Counted from the first letter of the stretch, positions 1-9,569 are shown. The stretch is DNA of 64,000 nucleotides from Fidelibacterota bacterium (GCA_018657495.1 JABHXA010000006.1:72888-136887); one strand, 5' to 3'. Notes: generated from the sequence alone by a model not told the origin. Numbers and translations: made by a program.

Positions 1-146
1 CATGGTATTCCTACGAAGAGAAAAAAATTGGCCAGGGTCGGGAAAACTCAAAACAATTCTTGAAGGATAATCCTGAAGTCTGTAACAGCATTGAAAGCAA
101 GGTAAAAGGATATCTTGGTATCGATGTTGAAAGTGCCTCTGAATAA
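1..146 (+). CDS. recA: RecA recombinase, C-terminal fragment (gene runs off the left edge)
   Basis: The reading frame starts at base 3 and stops with TAA at 144-146, giving the last 47 residues of a protein. It opens with W-Y-S-Y, then KIGQGREN and [15 protein letters not shown], which matches the end of the RecA C-terminal domain (family pattern: AWYSY..., KIGQGK.N, FLK.NP, followed by a helix and a short acidic tail). RecA is the ATP-dependent strand-exchange protein of homologous recombination and the SOS co-protease. Walker motifs and DNA-binding loops lie outside the window, so only the identity of the C-terminus can be judged. The tail IDVESASE is acidic, as is usual. Confidence 0.88.
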   Translation, partial: WYSYEEKKIGQGRENSKQFLKDNPEVCNSIESKVKGYLGIDVESASE

Positions 147-155
147 TTATCAATA

Positions 156-199
156 ATCAATTGAACTGCATTCTCTAATGGGGAGGCAGTTCAATTGAT
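156..199 (+). terminator. Strong stem-loop after recA (possible transcription terminator)
   Basis: A perfect 14-bp stem (156-169 paired with 186-199, core CAATTGAACTGC) encloses a 16-nt loop ten bases after the recA stop. No T-tract follows the 3' arm, so it is not a textbook intrinsic terminator. It could stabilise the mRNA 3' end or act with Rho. The remaining bases to the next start at 368 show no other gene. Confidence 0.5.
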
Positions 200-367
200 G
201 TCACATCCCGCCAAATAGGGTCTTGTGAGAGCTTACTTATCCTCTCAATGCATCTGCACCAACATTCTGACATAATATAAAGTACAAACAGCTGAATTTA
301 AGTTTGGTTGAGGTAGGATATCACAGATAAATTTTAAGCTAAAAAAGTCTATAAAACAGGATAAAAC

Positions 368-1879
368 ATGAACAAGAAATTATACTTGAGTTTAGTTTTC
401 TTTTTATTTACAGGATATCTCATGGCGCAGGATATTTCTTCTCAACGAATGTCCGGTGCCCTTGGTACTGTAACCATTGATGGTAAGGTATATAATCAAA
501 TCTCATTTCGGCCTGAAATTCCAATTGGAACCAAAATGGCTGTGGGTCTTGATATTTATCTCTATATTGACGGAGATGGCGGTTTGTATAAAGACGCCTG
601 GAATTTTAAAGATGGAAAATCTACTATCCGTACTCTTCTTGATAAAGTATACTATTTTCGTTATGGGCAGCCCTCAGATGATTTTTACCTCAGAGCCGGA
701 GCATTGCCGAATATTACACTGGGACAGGGAATACTTGTTGACGGATATTCAAATATTATGGAATATCCAACCGTACGACGGGTCGGCGTAAATTTAAATT
801 TTCGGAAAGATGTGATGAGTTTCGAAGCTATCGCCAGCGATCTAAAACGAACACCAGGAGTTCTTGGCCTAAGAGCCTCATTTGATTATATTCCGCGATT
901 GGCTATAGGGGTTTCTCTTGTGACAGATATGGACCAGAATAAGGGTTTAATGGACAGGGACTCTGATGGCTATCCTGACGTATTTGATGATTATGATGAT
1001 GATGACAATCTGAATTTTAATAATGATATTCAATTAGCGACCTTAATGGATGCTTATGAAGTAGAATATGGAACTATCGACGGCTTTGATGACTGGATTG
1101 AAAGTTCACCGATGTTAGAAGCATTATTACAGAATCCATATGATCCAAATGAAGTAGATGATGACCCTGTTACCGGTGCAGCGTTAGATCTTACTTTTAA
1201 ACTAAATGACAAAGTCACTTTATATTCCCAATTTGCCCAATTGATGGGAGATACAGATATCGAAAAACCGCTTGGTTATACTGAAAACTCGTCACTTGGA
1301 TATGGTTTTGTCCCGATTGGGATTTCATCTGCCTGGGGACCTGTAACATTCAGGGCAGAATATCGCCAAAGCAGTAGAAAATTTTTATTTAATTACTGGA
1401 ACCGCAGTTATGACATTGAACGCATGACCTTTGACTCTGTTGAAGGCAAGTATATTACCCGTGAAAGTCAATTGTATAAATATGGCGAATTAAAAGGATT
1501 TTACATTCAGGCTGATGCCTCCATCATGGAATTTCTTCATTTTACCGCAGGATATCAGGATATGACTGGTGAGATGTGGGATGATGCCTCACAGGATTTC
1601 GTCGATGATGATAATAAAATGTTCAGAACCAGTGTTAGAATCAATACTGGAAAGATACCAAAAGTGAAAATGGCAGAAGCCTTTTATCAGCAAAGTGATG
1701 TGCCAAATCCATTTAAATTTGATCCTTCGGGCTCAACAATTCTTGGTTATGATATTGGCGTCGAAATTTCAGAAGGTGTGATGCTAGTCTATAAAGCAAG
1801 ACGTACTTATCAAACGCTGGCGAATGGAAAACTTGAATCATCTACCTCAGTTCAGTTTGAAACTCAGATGGTCTTCTAA
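368..1879 (+). CDS. Predicted outer-membrane beta-barrel protein with Asp-rich calcium-like segment
   Basis: This 503-aa protein begins with a clear Sec signal peptide (about residues 1-21, ending at LMAQ). The body alternates short hydrophobic and polar stretches, as in beta-barrels, and it ends in an aromatic residue (MVF), typical of outer-membrane barrels. Around residues 195-215 lies a very acidic stretch, MDRDSDGYPDVFDDYDDDD, that resembles thrombospondin type-3 calcium loops (DxDxDGxxD). I do not recognise a specific family; similar proteins are usually annotated as hypothetical in FCB-group genomes. It is followed 21 bases later by alaS on the same strand, which probably reflects chance co-transcription rather than shared function. 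An AGG seven bases before the ATG may be a weak ribosome site. Confidence 0.7.
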   Translation: MNKKLYLSLVFFLFTGYLMAQDISSQRMSGALGTVTIDGKVYNQISFRPEIPIGTKMAVGLDIYLYIDGDGGLYKDAWNFKDGKSTIRTLLDKVYYFRYGQPSDDFYLRAGALPNITLGQGILVDGYSNIMEYPTVRRVGVNLNFRKDVMSFEAIASDLKRTPGVLGLRASFDYIPRLAIGVSLVTDMDQNKGLMDRDSDGYPDVFDDYDDDDNLNFNNDIQLATLMDAYEVEYGTIDGFDDWIESSPMLEALLQNPYDPNEVDDDPVTGAALDLTFKLNDKVTLYSQFAQLMGDTDIEKPLGYTENSSLGYGFVPIGISSAWGPVTFRAEYRQSSRKFLFNYWNRSYDIERMTFDSVEGKYITRESQLYKYGELKGFYIQADASIMEFLHFTAGYQDMTGEMWDDASQDFVDDDNKMFRTSVRINTGKIPKVKMAEAFYQQSDVPNPFKFDPSGSTILGYDIGVEISEGVMLVYKARRTYQTLANGKLESSTSVQFETQMVF

Positions 1880-1900
1880 TAAGGAAATGATAACAACTCA

Positions 1901-4489
1901 ATGAAAACATCTAAAGAAGTTCGATCTGACTTTATAGAATTCTTTAAAGCAAGGGAACATCAATTTGTCCGCAGTTCCAGTGTGGCGCCGAATGATGACC
2001 CAACATTATTATTCACCAATGCTGGAATGAACCAATTCAAACCTATCTTTGTTGGTCAGGAAGAACCTGCATTCTTGCGTGCCGTAAATACTCAAAAGTG
2101 TATTCGGGTTAGCGGAAAGCATAATGATCTGGAAGAAGTTGGTGTAGATGATTATCACCATACCTTTTTTGAAATGCTTGGTAACTGGTCTTTTGGTGAT
2201 TACTATAAAGAACGAGCGATTAAATGGGCCTGGGAATTATTAACTGAAAATTGGAAGATAGATAAAAACCGATTATGGGTCACAATTTATAAAGATGATG
2301 ATGAGGCAGGAGAAATTTGGGGAAATGTCACTGATATTGATCATGATAGAATACTAAAATTTGGTAATAAAGATAACTTCTGGGAGATGGGCGACACAGG
2401 TCCCTGTGGACCATGCAGTGAAATTCATTATTATACCGGTGATCTTGAAAAGCAGGATGCATCCGGCGTAAATGTTGAGGCAGAATATCGCGAATTATGG
2501 AACCTGGTATTTATTCAGTTTAACCGGGATCAATCAGGTAAACTGCATGAATTGCCGGCAAAACATGTAGATACAGGAGCCGGATTTGAACGACTAACAG
2601 CGGTGCTGAATGGTGAGACTTCAAATTATAATACAGATATTTTTATTCCCATCATCAAGAAAATTGAAGAATTGACCGGGGCGGAATATTTTGAAAAAAC
2701 CGGCATCCCGCATCGTGTAATTGCTGATCACTTGCGAATGTTATCTTTCTCAATTGCCGATGGAGCCTTACCCGGAAATGAAGGTCGCGGTTATGTTCTC
2801 AGGCGGGTACTGCGAAGAGCTGCCCGATTTGGAAGATCTCTTAAAATGCATGAGCCCTTTATCTATAAATTAGTTGCAACTCTTGTAGATGAGATGGGCG
2901 ACGCATTCCCCGAACTTGTTGATAGAAAAAAACATATTGAAAAAGTAATAAAAGCGGAAGAAGTTTCATTTAGTGATACACTGGATAGAGGTATCGAGAT
3001 TTTTGATAAACTTACTTCTGATTTGATATCAGGAGATGAGATATCTGGCTCTGACGCCTTCAAACTTTATGATACTTATGGATTTCCATTGGATCTTACA
3101 GAATTAATGGCGAGGGAAAAAGGCCTTTCTGTGGATGCCGACGGTTTTGAGAAATCCATGGCCAAACAGAAACAGAGAGCCAGGGATGCAGGTAGTTTTA
3201 CTCATTCGTTTGATGACGGTGAATGGCATGAAGTATCAAAAGGACCATCAAATATCTTTGTTGGTTATGTCAAAGATGAATGCACATCAAAAATACGGAA
3301 ATATCGTTTAGACGGCGAGGACATTGAACTGGTTTTGGAGAGGACTCCGTTTTATGCCGAACAGGGTGGTCAAGTCGGGGATACCGGGACAATTTCAATG
3401 GATGATTTTCTTATTGAAATAACTGATACTCGCAAAAATGGCGAAGATATATCTCATTTTGGGAAAATTAAATCCGGTGATATTCAAAATACAACTGAAG
3501 TAGTTGCCAAGATTAACAAAAATCGGCGAAACCGTATTCGATTGAACCATACTGCCACACACCTGCTACAGCAGGCTTTAAAAATGGTGATGGGTGACCA
3601 TGTTCATCAGGCCGGTTCACATGTGGGACCAGATCGTCTGAGATTTGATCTTACCCATTTCGAGAGAATCGATATTAAAGAATTATCCAAGATAGAAGAT
3701 ATTGTTAATTCTGCTATCAGGAACAATACGTTTTTGGATATTCAGGTAATGTCTTTTGATAAAGCTCGGGAGGATGGGGCAGTAGCTCTATTTGGAGAAA
3801 AATACGGTGATGAGGTAAGGGTAGTAGATGTACCCGGTTTTTCAAAAGAGCTTTGCGGCGGTACCCATGTTGAGAGAACGGGAGATATCGGTGCATTTAA
3901 AATTGTTACAGAATCAGCTCTTGCATCCGGAGTGAGAAGAATTGAGGCTATCACCGGCAATGCAGTGATTGATTTAATCCATGAGCAAGAATCCATTATC
4001 AATAATTTAAAAGATCTGCTAAAAACATCTGTTGATCAAATACCGGAAAGAATTGACAGCATCCTCAATGAAAAAAAACTCATGGGGAAAGAACTTTCAG
4101 AATTTAAAAAAGGCTCACAAAAAAATCAGGTTGAGGATTTAGTTCGCCAAAGCCGGGTCGTGAATGGTATAAAAGTTATTGTTGAATTATTGGATGAAAT
4201 CGGTGACTTAAAAGAAATGGGAGATGCTTTCAGGACTGCACTTAAAACATCAGGGGTAGTCCTTCTTGTATCGGTGATAAATGGAAAACCCATGGCTATG
4301 TGTGCTGTTACCGATGATCTTACAAAAGTGGTTAATGCCGGAAATATTGTCCGTGAAGTAGGAAAGATCTTGGGCGGCGGCGGTGGCGGTAAACCACATC
4401 TTGCTACTGCGGGAGGCAGGGATATCGCTAAAATTGATGATGCTTTAAAAGCTGGTAAAAATTTCATTATATCATTATTAGAAAAATAA
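1901..4489 (+). CDS. alaS: Alanine--tRNA ligase
   Basis: At 862 aa this is a full-length bacterial AlaRS (E. coli 876 aa). It charges tRNA-Ala with alanine in the cytoplasm and edits mischarged Ser/Gly. The class II catalytic core at the N-terminus shows HHTFFEMLGNWSFGDYYK and the downstream GDTGPCGPCSEIH. The editing domain carries the zinc-binding residues H550 and H554 (NHTATH) and C652 and H656 (CGGTH). The C-Ala/DHHA1 tail ends in a glycine-rich block, GGGGGGKPHLATAGGRD. AAGGAAA about 12 bases upstream of the ATG supports the start. It sits directly before gcvPB with a 13-base gap, so the two may be co-transcribed. Confidence 0.97.
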   Translation: MKTSKEVRSDFIEFFKAREHQFVRSSSVAPNDDPTLLFTNAGMNQFKPIFVGQEEPAFLRAVNTQKCIRVSGKHNDLEEVGVDDYHHTFFEMLGNWSFGDYYKERAIKWAWELLTENWKIDKNRLWVTIYKDDDEAGEIWGNVTDIDHDRILKFGNKDNFWEMGDTGPCGPCSEIHYYTGDLEKQDASGVNVEAEYRELWNLVFIQFNRDQSGKLHELPAKHVDTGAGFERLTAVLNGETSNYNTDIFIPIIKKIEELTGAEYFEKTGIPHRVIADHLRMLSFSIADGALPGNEGRGYVLRRVLRRAARFGRSLKMHEPFIYKLVATLVDEMGDAFPELVDRKKHIEKVIKAEEVSFSDTLDRGIEIFDKLTSDLISGDEISGSDAFKLYDTYGFPLDLTELMAREKGLSVDADGFEKSMAKQKQRARDAGSFTHSFDDGEWHEVSKGPSNIFVGYVKDECTSKIRKYRLDGEDIELVLERTPFYAEQGGQVGDTGTISMDDFLIEITDTRKNGEDISHFGKIKSGDIQNTTEVVAKINKNRRNRIRLNHTATHLLQQALKMVMGDHVHQAGSHVGPDRLRFDLTHFERIDIKELSKIEDIVNSAIRNNTFLDIQVMSFDKAREDGAVALFGEKYGDEVRVVDVPGFSKELCGGTHVERTGDIGAFKIVTESALASGVRRIEAITGNAVIDLIHEQESIINNLKDLLKTSVDQIPERIDSILNEKKLMGKELSEFKKGSQKNQVEDLVRQSRVVNGIKVIVELLDEIGDLKEMGDAFRTALKTSGVVLLVSVINGKPMAMCAVTDDLTKVVNAGNIVREVGKILGGGGGGKPHLATAGGRDIAKIDDALKAGKNFIISLLEK

Positions 4490-4502
4490 GCAAAATAGAA
4501 AA

Positions 4503-5966
4503 ATGATGCCAAAAACAAATATTATTTTTAAAGAAAGTAGACCCGGAAAAACAGGCGTCGCTCTGCCTGAATCGGATGTACCTGAAATAAGATTATCTGA
4601 TTTTATACCAGCCCATTTACTGAGAGATAAAATGGCAAATCTTCCTGAAGTAACCGAACCGGAAGTTGTCAGACACTTTAATAACCTATCAGTAAAGAAC
4701 CATCATGTAGATAATGATTTTTACCCATTGGGTTCATGTACAATGAAGTATAATCCAAAAATAAATGATATAATCGCTACATGTGAAGGATTATCTTCTC
4801 TACATCCATTACAATCGGAAAAATCTGTCCAGGGTGCATTGAGAATATATTGGGAGCTGGAACAGATGCTGTTGAAGATTACCGGCATGAGTAAAGCGAC
4901 CTTGCAGCCCAGCGCCGGATCTCAAGGCGAATTTGTTGGTTTATTAATATTTAAAAAGTTTCACGAAGCAAATAATGAAAACCGCCAATTTATTCTCATC
5001 CCGGAAACGGCCCATGGAACCAATCCTGCCAGCGTCATCCTGGCCGGATATAAAACAAAAAAAGTCAAATCTGATTCCCGGGGTAGGGTAGATATTGAAG
5101 ATCTGAAAAATAAAATGGATGATCAAGTGGCTGGAATGATGTTGACTCAACCCAATACTCTTGGATTATTCGAAGACCAGATTACTGAAATAACTGACAT
5201 TGTCCATGCCGCCGGTGGTCTCATGTATATGGATGGTGCCAATTTGAATGCCCTGATTGGTATTTCCCGACCTATTGATATGGGATTTGATATTACTCAT
5301 ATCAATCTTCACAAAACGTTTTCTACTCCACATGGCGGCGGTGGTCCCGGTTCCGGTCCAATTGCAGTGGTCAAGACGCTAGAACAATTTCTGCCAGTAC
5401 CCACAATCGAAAAAACTCAGGATGACGAATATCACCTGAATTATGATTTACCAGATTCAATCGGCCGCGTTCATTCTTTCTATGGAAACTTTTCTATTAT
5501 TGTAAGAGCCTGGGCTTATATCCTTACACTTGGCGATGAAGGCCTGGTATCCATGACAAAAAATGCCATACTGAATGCCAATTATCTCAAGAGTCTTATT
5601 TCTGACAAATACGATATTCCTTATTCAGATGGCACGCTTCACGAATTTGTCGCATCTGGAATTCGACAGAAAGACCGGGGAATAAAAATACTGGATGTTG
5701 CAAAAGCCCTGCTGGATTATGGTTATCACTCACCGACAGTATACTTTCCTATAAACATACCGGAAGCAATGATGGTGGAGCCCACTGAATCTGAAACCAA
5801 GGAAACCATTGAGCAATTTGCCAAGGCATTATTAGAAATCGATAAACAGATTGATGAAGATCCAGAATTATTGAGGAATGCACCCATAAGTACGCCAGTG
5901 CGGCGATTAGATGAAACAAAAGCAAATCGAGAACCGGATTTAAGATGGAATTTTGACGAACAATAA
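4503..5966 (+). CDS. gcvPB: Glycine dehydrogenase (decarboxylating) subunit 2
   Basis: This 487-aa protein is the C-terminal half of the split P-protein of the glycine cleavage system. It decarboxylates glycine with PLP and passes the aminomethyl group to lipoyl-GcvH. The PLP lysine is K271 in HINLHKTFSTPHGGGGPGSG, and FYPLGSCTMKYNPK and TAHGTNPAS are further family signatures. Length matches the two-subunit type of P-protein. The partner gcvPA, plus gcvT and gcvH, are not adjacent and must lie elsewhere. Two consecutive ATG codons exist at 4503 and 4506 and no strong Shine-Dalgarno distinguishes them. The gene is followed after 16 bases by a PPC-domain gene. Confidence 0.95.
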   Translation: MMPKTNIIFKESRPGKTGVALPESDVPEIRLSDFIPAHLLRDKMANLPEVTEPEVVRHFNNLSVKNHHVDNDFYPLGSCTMKYNPKINDIIATCEGLSSLHPLQSEKSVQGALRIYWELEQMLLKITGMSKATLQPSAGSQGEFVGLLIFKKFHEANNENRQFILIPETAHGTNPASVILAGYKTKKVKSDSRGRVDIEDLKNKMDDQVAGMMLTQPNTLGLFEDQITEITDIVHAAGGLMYMDGANLNALIGISRPIDMGFDITHINLHKTFSTPHGGGGPGSGPIAVVKTLEQFLPVPTIEKTQDDEYHLNYDLPDSIGRVHSFYGNFSIIVRAWAYILTLGDEGLVSMTKNAILNANYLKSLISDKYDIPYSDGTLHEFVASGIRQKDRGIKILDVAKALLDYGYHSPTVYFPINIPEAMMVEPTESETKETIEQFAKALLEIDKQIDEDPELLRNAPISTPVRRLDETKANREPDLRWNFDEQ

Positions 5967-5982
5967 AAAATGATTATATAGA

Positions 5983-6420
5983 ATGCAGTATACAATTGAT
6001 AGCAAAAAAATATTTATTACTCTCAATCGTGGTGATAAGATAAACGAGTGCCTGCAGAATATTGCTGTAAAGGAAAATCTTGAATCAGGTTGGATTCAGG
6101 GAATTGGCGCAATGGAAAATATTCTTGTGGGTTATTATGACTATCCGACCCGTACATATCTTGAAAAATCCTTTGATGGTGAATATGAACTAACTGGTCT
6201 TACCGGTAATATCACTATGAAGGATGGAAGTCAATTTGTTCATAGTCATGTAACCTTCAGTGACAAAAGATTTCAGGTATTTGGTGGACATCTATTTGAT
6301 GCAACAATCACGGCTGCAGGGGAATTTGTTATTTTTCTTGCTGATTTAAGCATCCATCGAAAATTTGATGATAAAATTGGATTGGCACTATGGTGTCTGG
6401 GAGATGAAAATGATAAATAG
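5983..6420 (+). CDS. PPC/DUF296 domain protein
   Basis: This 145-aa protein matches the PPC (plant and prokaryote conserved, DUF296) fold in full: an opening FITLNRGDKINECLQ, then SGWIQGIGAMENILVGYYD, a central HSHVTFSD, and FGGHLFDATITAAGEFVI. The bacterial members are small trimeric proteins. The conserved H-S-H and G-G-H positions form a probable metal site, and their biochemical role is largely unknown; in plants the domain is fused to AT-hooks, which are absent here. It overlaps the next gene, ridA, by 11 bases, so translation of the two is probably coupled. Confidence 0.85.
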   Translation: MQYTIDSKKIFITLNRGDKINECLQNIAVKENLESGWIQGIGAMENILVGYYDYPTRTYLEKSFDGEYELTGLTGNITMKDGSQFVHSHVTFSDKRFQVFGGHLFDATITAAGEFVIFLADLSIHRKFDDKIGLALWCLGDENDK

Positions 6421-6793
6421 AATAAAAACAGATAAAGCGCCGTCTGCTATCGGGACGTATTCTCAGGGCTCTAAGGCTGGTAATCTTGTATTTACATCAG
6501 GTCAGATAGCCATCAATCCAATATCCGGAGATATGGTAACAGATGATTTTTCCGATGAGGTCCGACAGGTACTTAATAATGTAAAAAGTGTTTTAGAAGC
6601 TGGTGGAAGTTCTCTGAATAACATTATAAAATTGACGGTATTTCTCACCGATCTCTCACAATTTAATGTATTGAATACAGTTTTTGAGGAATTTTTTCCG
6701 GAAAATCCGCCGGCACGATCTGCATTGGAAGTATCCGCCTTACCTAAAAATGTAAATGTGGAGATTGAAGCAATAGGAGTGATCGATGATTAG
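6410..6793 (+). CDS. ridA: RidA family reactive imine/enamine deaminase
   Basis: RidA hydrolyses reactive 2-aminoacrylate-type imines released by PLP enzymes. With the start placed at 6410 the protein is 127 aa, the usual RidA length. A longer frame exists upstream, but GGGAG at 6399-6403 is well spaced (6 bases) for the ATG at 6410, and the family N-terminus (INRIKTDKAPSAIGTYSQG) begins there. Family features include FTSGQIA, the catalytic arginine in NPPARSALEVSALP, and the terminal VEIEAIGVI. Placement after gcvPB and close to a later ammonia-lyase is compatible with amino-acid metabolism, but the family is general housekeeping. Confidence 0.92.
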   Translation: MINRIKTDKAPSAIGTYSQGSKAGNLVFTSGQIAINPISGDMVTDDFSDEVRQVLNNVKSVLEAGGSSLNNIIKLTVFLTDLSQFNVLNTVFEEFFPENPPARSALEVSALPKNVNVEIEAIGVIDD

Positions 6794-7187
6794 TAAGCGA
6801 TTAATTATTTTTTGCATGCTGATTCTGCATTTTCTAATTGGTCAGGAGAGTTATATTGACTCGACAAAAATTAAAGATCCAAAACTTGCATGGAAATTGG
6901 GATTTGTGCCTGGATTAGGTCAAGTATATAATGGTAAGTATATAAAGGCCAGCGGTTTAATTGGTGCTCAGGTTTATGCAGTTTCAAAATTTAATGGTTA
7001 TGCAAAAAACGATAATATCACAAAACGAAATACCTATGGCTGGTGGATTTTTGGTCTGTACGTCATGGGAATATTAGATGCATATGTGGACGCACAGCTT
7101 TCAACATTTCCACAAAAATTACCGGATGGGGATACAGATATAATTATACCTGATGTTGAGCCCTTGAAAGAAGAACTGGATGAATAA
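6786..7187 (+). CDS. DUF5683-like small membrane/secreted protein
   Basis: The 133-aa product has an N-terminal hydrophobic signal (residues 1-20, ending near IGQ), then the signature LAWKLGFVPGLGQVYNGKYIKA, which is characteristic of DUF5683 and related proteins of FCB bacteria. A second hydrophobic segment (YGWWIFGLYVMGILDAYVDAQL) probably spans the membrane. The biochemical function is unknown. It overlaps ridA by 8 bases and ends one base before the purF start codon, so it belongs to the same transcription unit. Confidence 0.72.
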   Translation: MISKRLIIFCMLILHFLIGQESYIDSTKIKDPKLAWKLGFVPGLGQVYNGKYIKASGLIGAQVYAVSKFNGYAKNDNITKRNTYGWWIFGLYVMGILDAYVDAQLSTFPQKLPDGDTDIIIPDVEPLKEELDE

Positions 7188-8540
7188 ATGTGTGCAATAA
7201 TTGGAATTTATAATAATTCTGAATCTTCTACACTGGCCTACATGGGATTATACGCCCAGCAGCACCGTGGGCAAGAAGGTGCAGGCATTGTAGCAGCCAA
7301 TGGGATTTCTTTGAGTCGCCATATGGGGGAAGGTCTGGTTTCAGAAGTATTTTCTGATGGAGAAATATTCAAAGGATTAAAAGGCAATATGGCCATTGGG
7401 CATACCCGTTATTCTACAACTGGTAATTCGGATGCAAAGAATGTTGGGCCGCTTATGTTCAATCTTGAGGATACAGAAATATCAATTGCCCACAATGGAA
7501 ATTTGGTAAATATTGATCATGTCCGAAAAAAACTCCATCGAGCAGGATCACTTTTTCAAACTGCTACTGACACAGAACTCATAATCCATTTACTTGCTCG
7601 TGAGGTGGGTGGTACAATATCTGAACGATTGAGCAAGGCGTTAAACAGCGTTCAGGGAGCGTATTCGTTGCTGGTGATAACGCCGAATGAAATGATTGTT
7701 GCCCGGGATCCACGTGGTATTAGACCCCTTTGCATGGGAAAGCTGAATGATTCGTATATCTTTGCATCAGAAACTTGTGCTTTAGATTTACTTGGAGCGA
7801 CGTATATTCGTGAAGTCAATCCCGGTGAGATGATTGTTCTTAATGGTGGCAGTATTAAGTCATTCCAGTTTACCGAATCACTTACCCCAAAGCATTGTAT
7901 ATTTGAATATATATATTTTTCACGACCGGATTCTAAAATATTTTCTGAAAATGTTGATAAAATTCGACGAAAATTCGGGAAAAACCTGGCTGATGAAAGT
8001 CCTGCTCCCACAGCCGATATTGTATTGTCCGTTCCAGATTCAAGCAATACCTGTGCATTGGGTTATTCAAGTAGATCCAATATCAAATATGAAATTGGTC
8101 TTATCAGAAATCATTATGTGGGAAGAACGTTTATTTTTCCCGATCAGAGACTTCGTGATCTGTCAGTCCGCCTCAAATTCAATACGGTTAAAGGTGTTCT
8201 TGAAGGCAGGGAAGTAGTTGTGGTAGATGATTCAATTGTCCGGGGTACAACATTGCGAAAATTGGCAAAACTTTTAAAGGAGTCAGGTGTGGAAAAAATA
8301 CATGTGCGTATTAGCTCTCCACCAGTAAAGAATCCATGTTTTTATGGGATGAACTTTCCGACCCACGGTGAGCTCGTTGCCAATAATAATGAGGTCGATG
8401 AAATTCGCAATATCATTGAGGTGGATTCCCTCAGTTATATGTCATTAGATGCATTGCTGAATTCAGTTGATCAGCCTGATCATTATTGTACAGCATGTTT
8501 TTCAGGGGATTACCCATTACCGATTCAAGGAGAAGAATGA
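7188..8540 (+). CDS. purF: Amidophosphoribosyltransferase, Fe-S type
   Basis: PurF catalyses the first committed step of purine synthesis, PRPP + glutamine to phosphoribosylamine. The glutaminase nucleophile is Cys2, directly after the initiator Met, so no propeptide is removed, unlike the Bacillus enzyme. The PRPP-binding motif VVVVDDSIVRGTT has its aspartates at 347-348. Four cysteines, C237, C384, C434 and C437 (the last two as CTAC), are placed like the 4Fe-4S ligands of the Bacillus-type enzyme. Length (450 aa) is normal. The ATG abuts the preceding stop codon, and the gene overlaps the UbiA gene by 4 bases (ATGA). Confidence 0.97.
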   Translation: MCAIIGIYNNSESSTLAYMGLYAQQHRGQEGAGIVAANGISLSRHMGEGLVSEVFSDGEIFKGLKGNMAIGHTRYSTTGNSDAKNVGPLMFNLEDTEISIAHNGNLVNIDHVRKKLHRAGSLFQTATDTELIIHLLAREVGGTISERLSKALNSVQGAYSLLVITPNEMIVARDPRGIRPLCMGKLNDSYIFASETCALDLLGATYIREVNPGEMIVLNGGSIKSFQFTESLTPKHCIFEYIYFSRPDSKIFSENVDKIRRKFGKNLADESPAPTADIVLSVPDSSNTCALGYSSRSNIKYEIGLIRNHYVGRTFIFPDQRLRDLSVRLKFNTVKGVLEGREVVVVDDSIVRGTTLRKLAKLLKESGVEKIHVRISSPPVKNPCFYGMNFPTHGELVANNNEVDEIRNIIEVDSLSYMSLDALLNSVDQPDHYCTACFSGDYPLPIQGEE

Positions 8541-9544
8541 TATTACGTTTTTTAAAAAATCCAGTTCATAAAAATTTTGTCCCATTTTTGGATAATTTAT
8601 TTTTGCTCAGACCAACATTGTTCTTTCCGGTTTGGGTCATGGTGACTGCTGGGATGACGGCATCAATCATGAATATCAGCAGATACCAGGTCTGGCTGTC
8701 AGATTTCGATTTTTTTACATTGGCATTGTTTATAGGCATCACGCTTATTTCAGGAAGTACATTTATCATCAATCAGATACAGGATATGGAAAGCGATGCC
8801 CTAAACCAGAAATTATTTCTTGTAGGTAAAAAAGTCCATATTGAACTTGCACAGAAAATTCAAAAGATGACGTTAATCCTCGGATTTATTTTCCTATTGA
8901 TATCAGGTTATATGGCTCTGATTATGGGTGCATTGTTATTCCTGTTCTGGGGGTATCTATATAATATCAAACCGTTTCACTGGAAAAAGAAACCATTGCT
9001 TGGAATGTTTGCAAATTCAATGGCAGGATTAATTCTGTACAGCGCCGGCTGGATACATGTAGCATCATCAGAGGGTCTGTCGTTTATGAATTTCGGCTGG
9101 CTGGAGATGTTTTTGATATCCATCCCGTATCTATTATGTTACACTGCAGTCTCTCTTTTAACTACAATACCTGATATGGATGGAGATGAACCCACTGGTG
9201 CCATTACATTCCCGGTTAAATTTGGATTGAGAACCACCATAGCGCTGGCCGGAACCATGGTACTGGCTGCTTTTTGGCTTGGCTGGTCATATGATGACCC
9301 GGTGAGCACAACCTCTGCTATTATGTCTTTCCCATTTTATGTTGTTGCCTTAATTAGAAACCAGAATAAAGATGTATTGCGGGCAATCAGATATTCCATT
9401 TTCATTTTGGCGTTTTTACTGTTTACTGTTTATCCCTTATTACTACCTGCTGTGCTGGTTGTATTCTATCTCAGTAAATATTATTACTGGCATCGCTTCA
9501 ATTTGCATTACCCAACATTTCTTGTTGATGAAGTTGAAGAATAA
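8537..9544 (+). CDS. UbiA-family membrane prenyltransferase
   Basis: I place the start at the ATG that overlaps the purF stop, because AAGGAG sits 4 bases upstream and the residues encoded before it are an overlap with purF; this gives 335 aa. The protein is strongly hydrophobic with about eight or nine membrane segments. The first UbiA Asp motif is N79-Q-I-Q-D83-M-E-S-D87, and the second is D213-M-D-G-D217, followed by TGAITFPVKFG. These motifs bind Mg-prenyl diphosphate. The product could be a digeranylgeranylglyceryl-phosphate synthase-like enzyme, a quinone prenyltransferase or a carotenoid/chlorophyll-type one. Its operon partners, a ferredoxin and a geranylgeranyl reductase, favour an isoprenoid lipid or quinone whose side chain is then reduced. 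The first motif has Gln where Asp is usual. Confidence 0.82.
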   Translation: MILRFLKNPVHKNFVPFLDNLFLLRPTLFFPVWVMVTAGMTASIMNISRYQVWLSDFDFFTLALFIGITLISGSTFIINQIQDMESDALNQKLFLVGKKVHIELAQKIQKMTLILGFIFLLISGYMALIMGALLFLFWGYLYNIKPFHWKKKPLLGMFANSMAGLILYSAGWIHVASSEGLSFMNFGWLEMFLISIPYLLCYTAVSLLTTIPDMDGDEPTGAITFPVKFGLRTTIALAGTMVLAAFWLGWSYDDPVSTTSAIMSFPFYVVALIRNQNKDVLRAIRYSIFILAFLLFTVYPLLLPAVLVVFYLSKYYYWHRFNLHYPTFLVDEVEE

Positions 9545-9569
9545 TGTTTATTGATCAGGGAATGAAATT

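Noticed and set aside
8486..8536. Upstream extension of the UbiA gene by 17 codons (MYSMFFRGLPITDSRRR...)
   Set aside because: It is the purF coding sequence read in another frame; the ATG at 8537 has an AAGGAG site and overlaps the purF stop in the usual ATGA manner.
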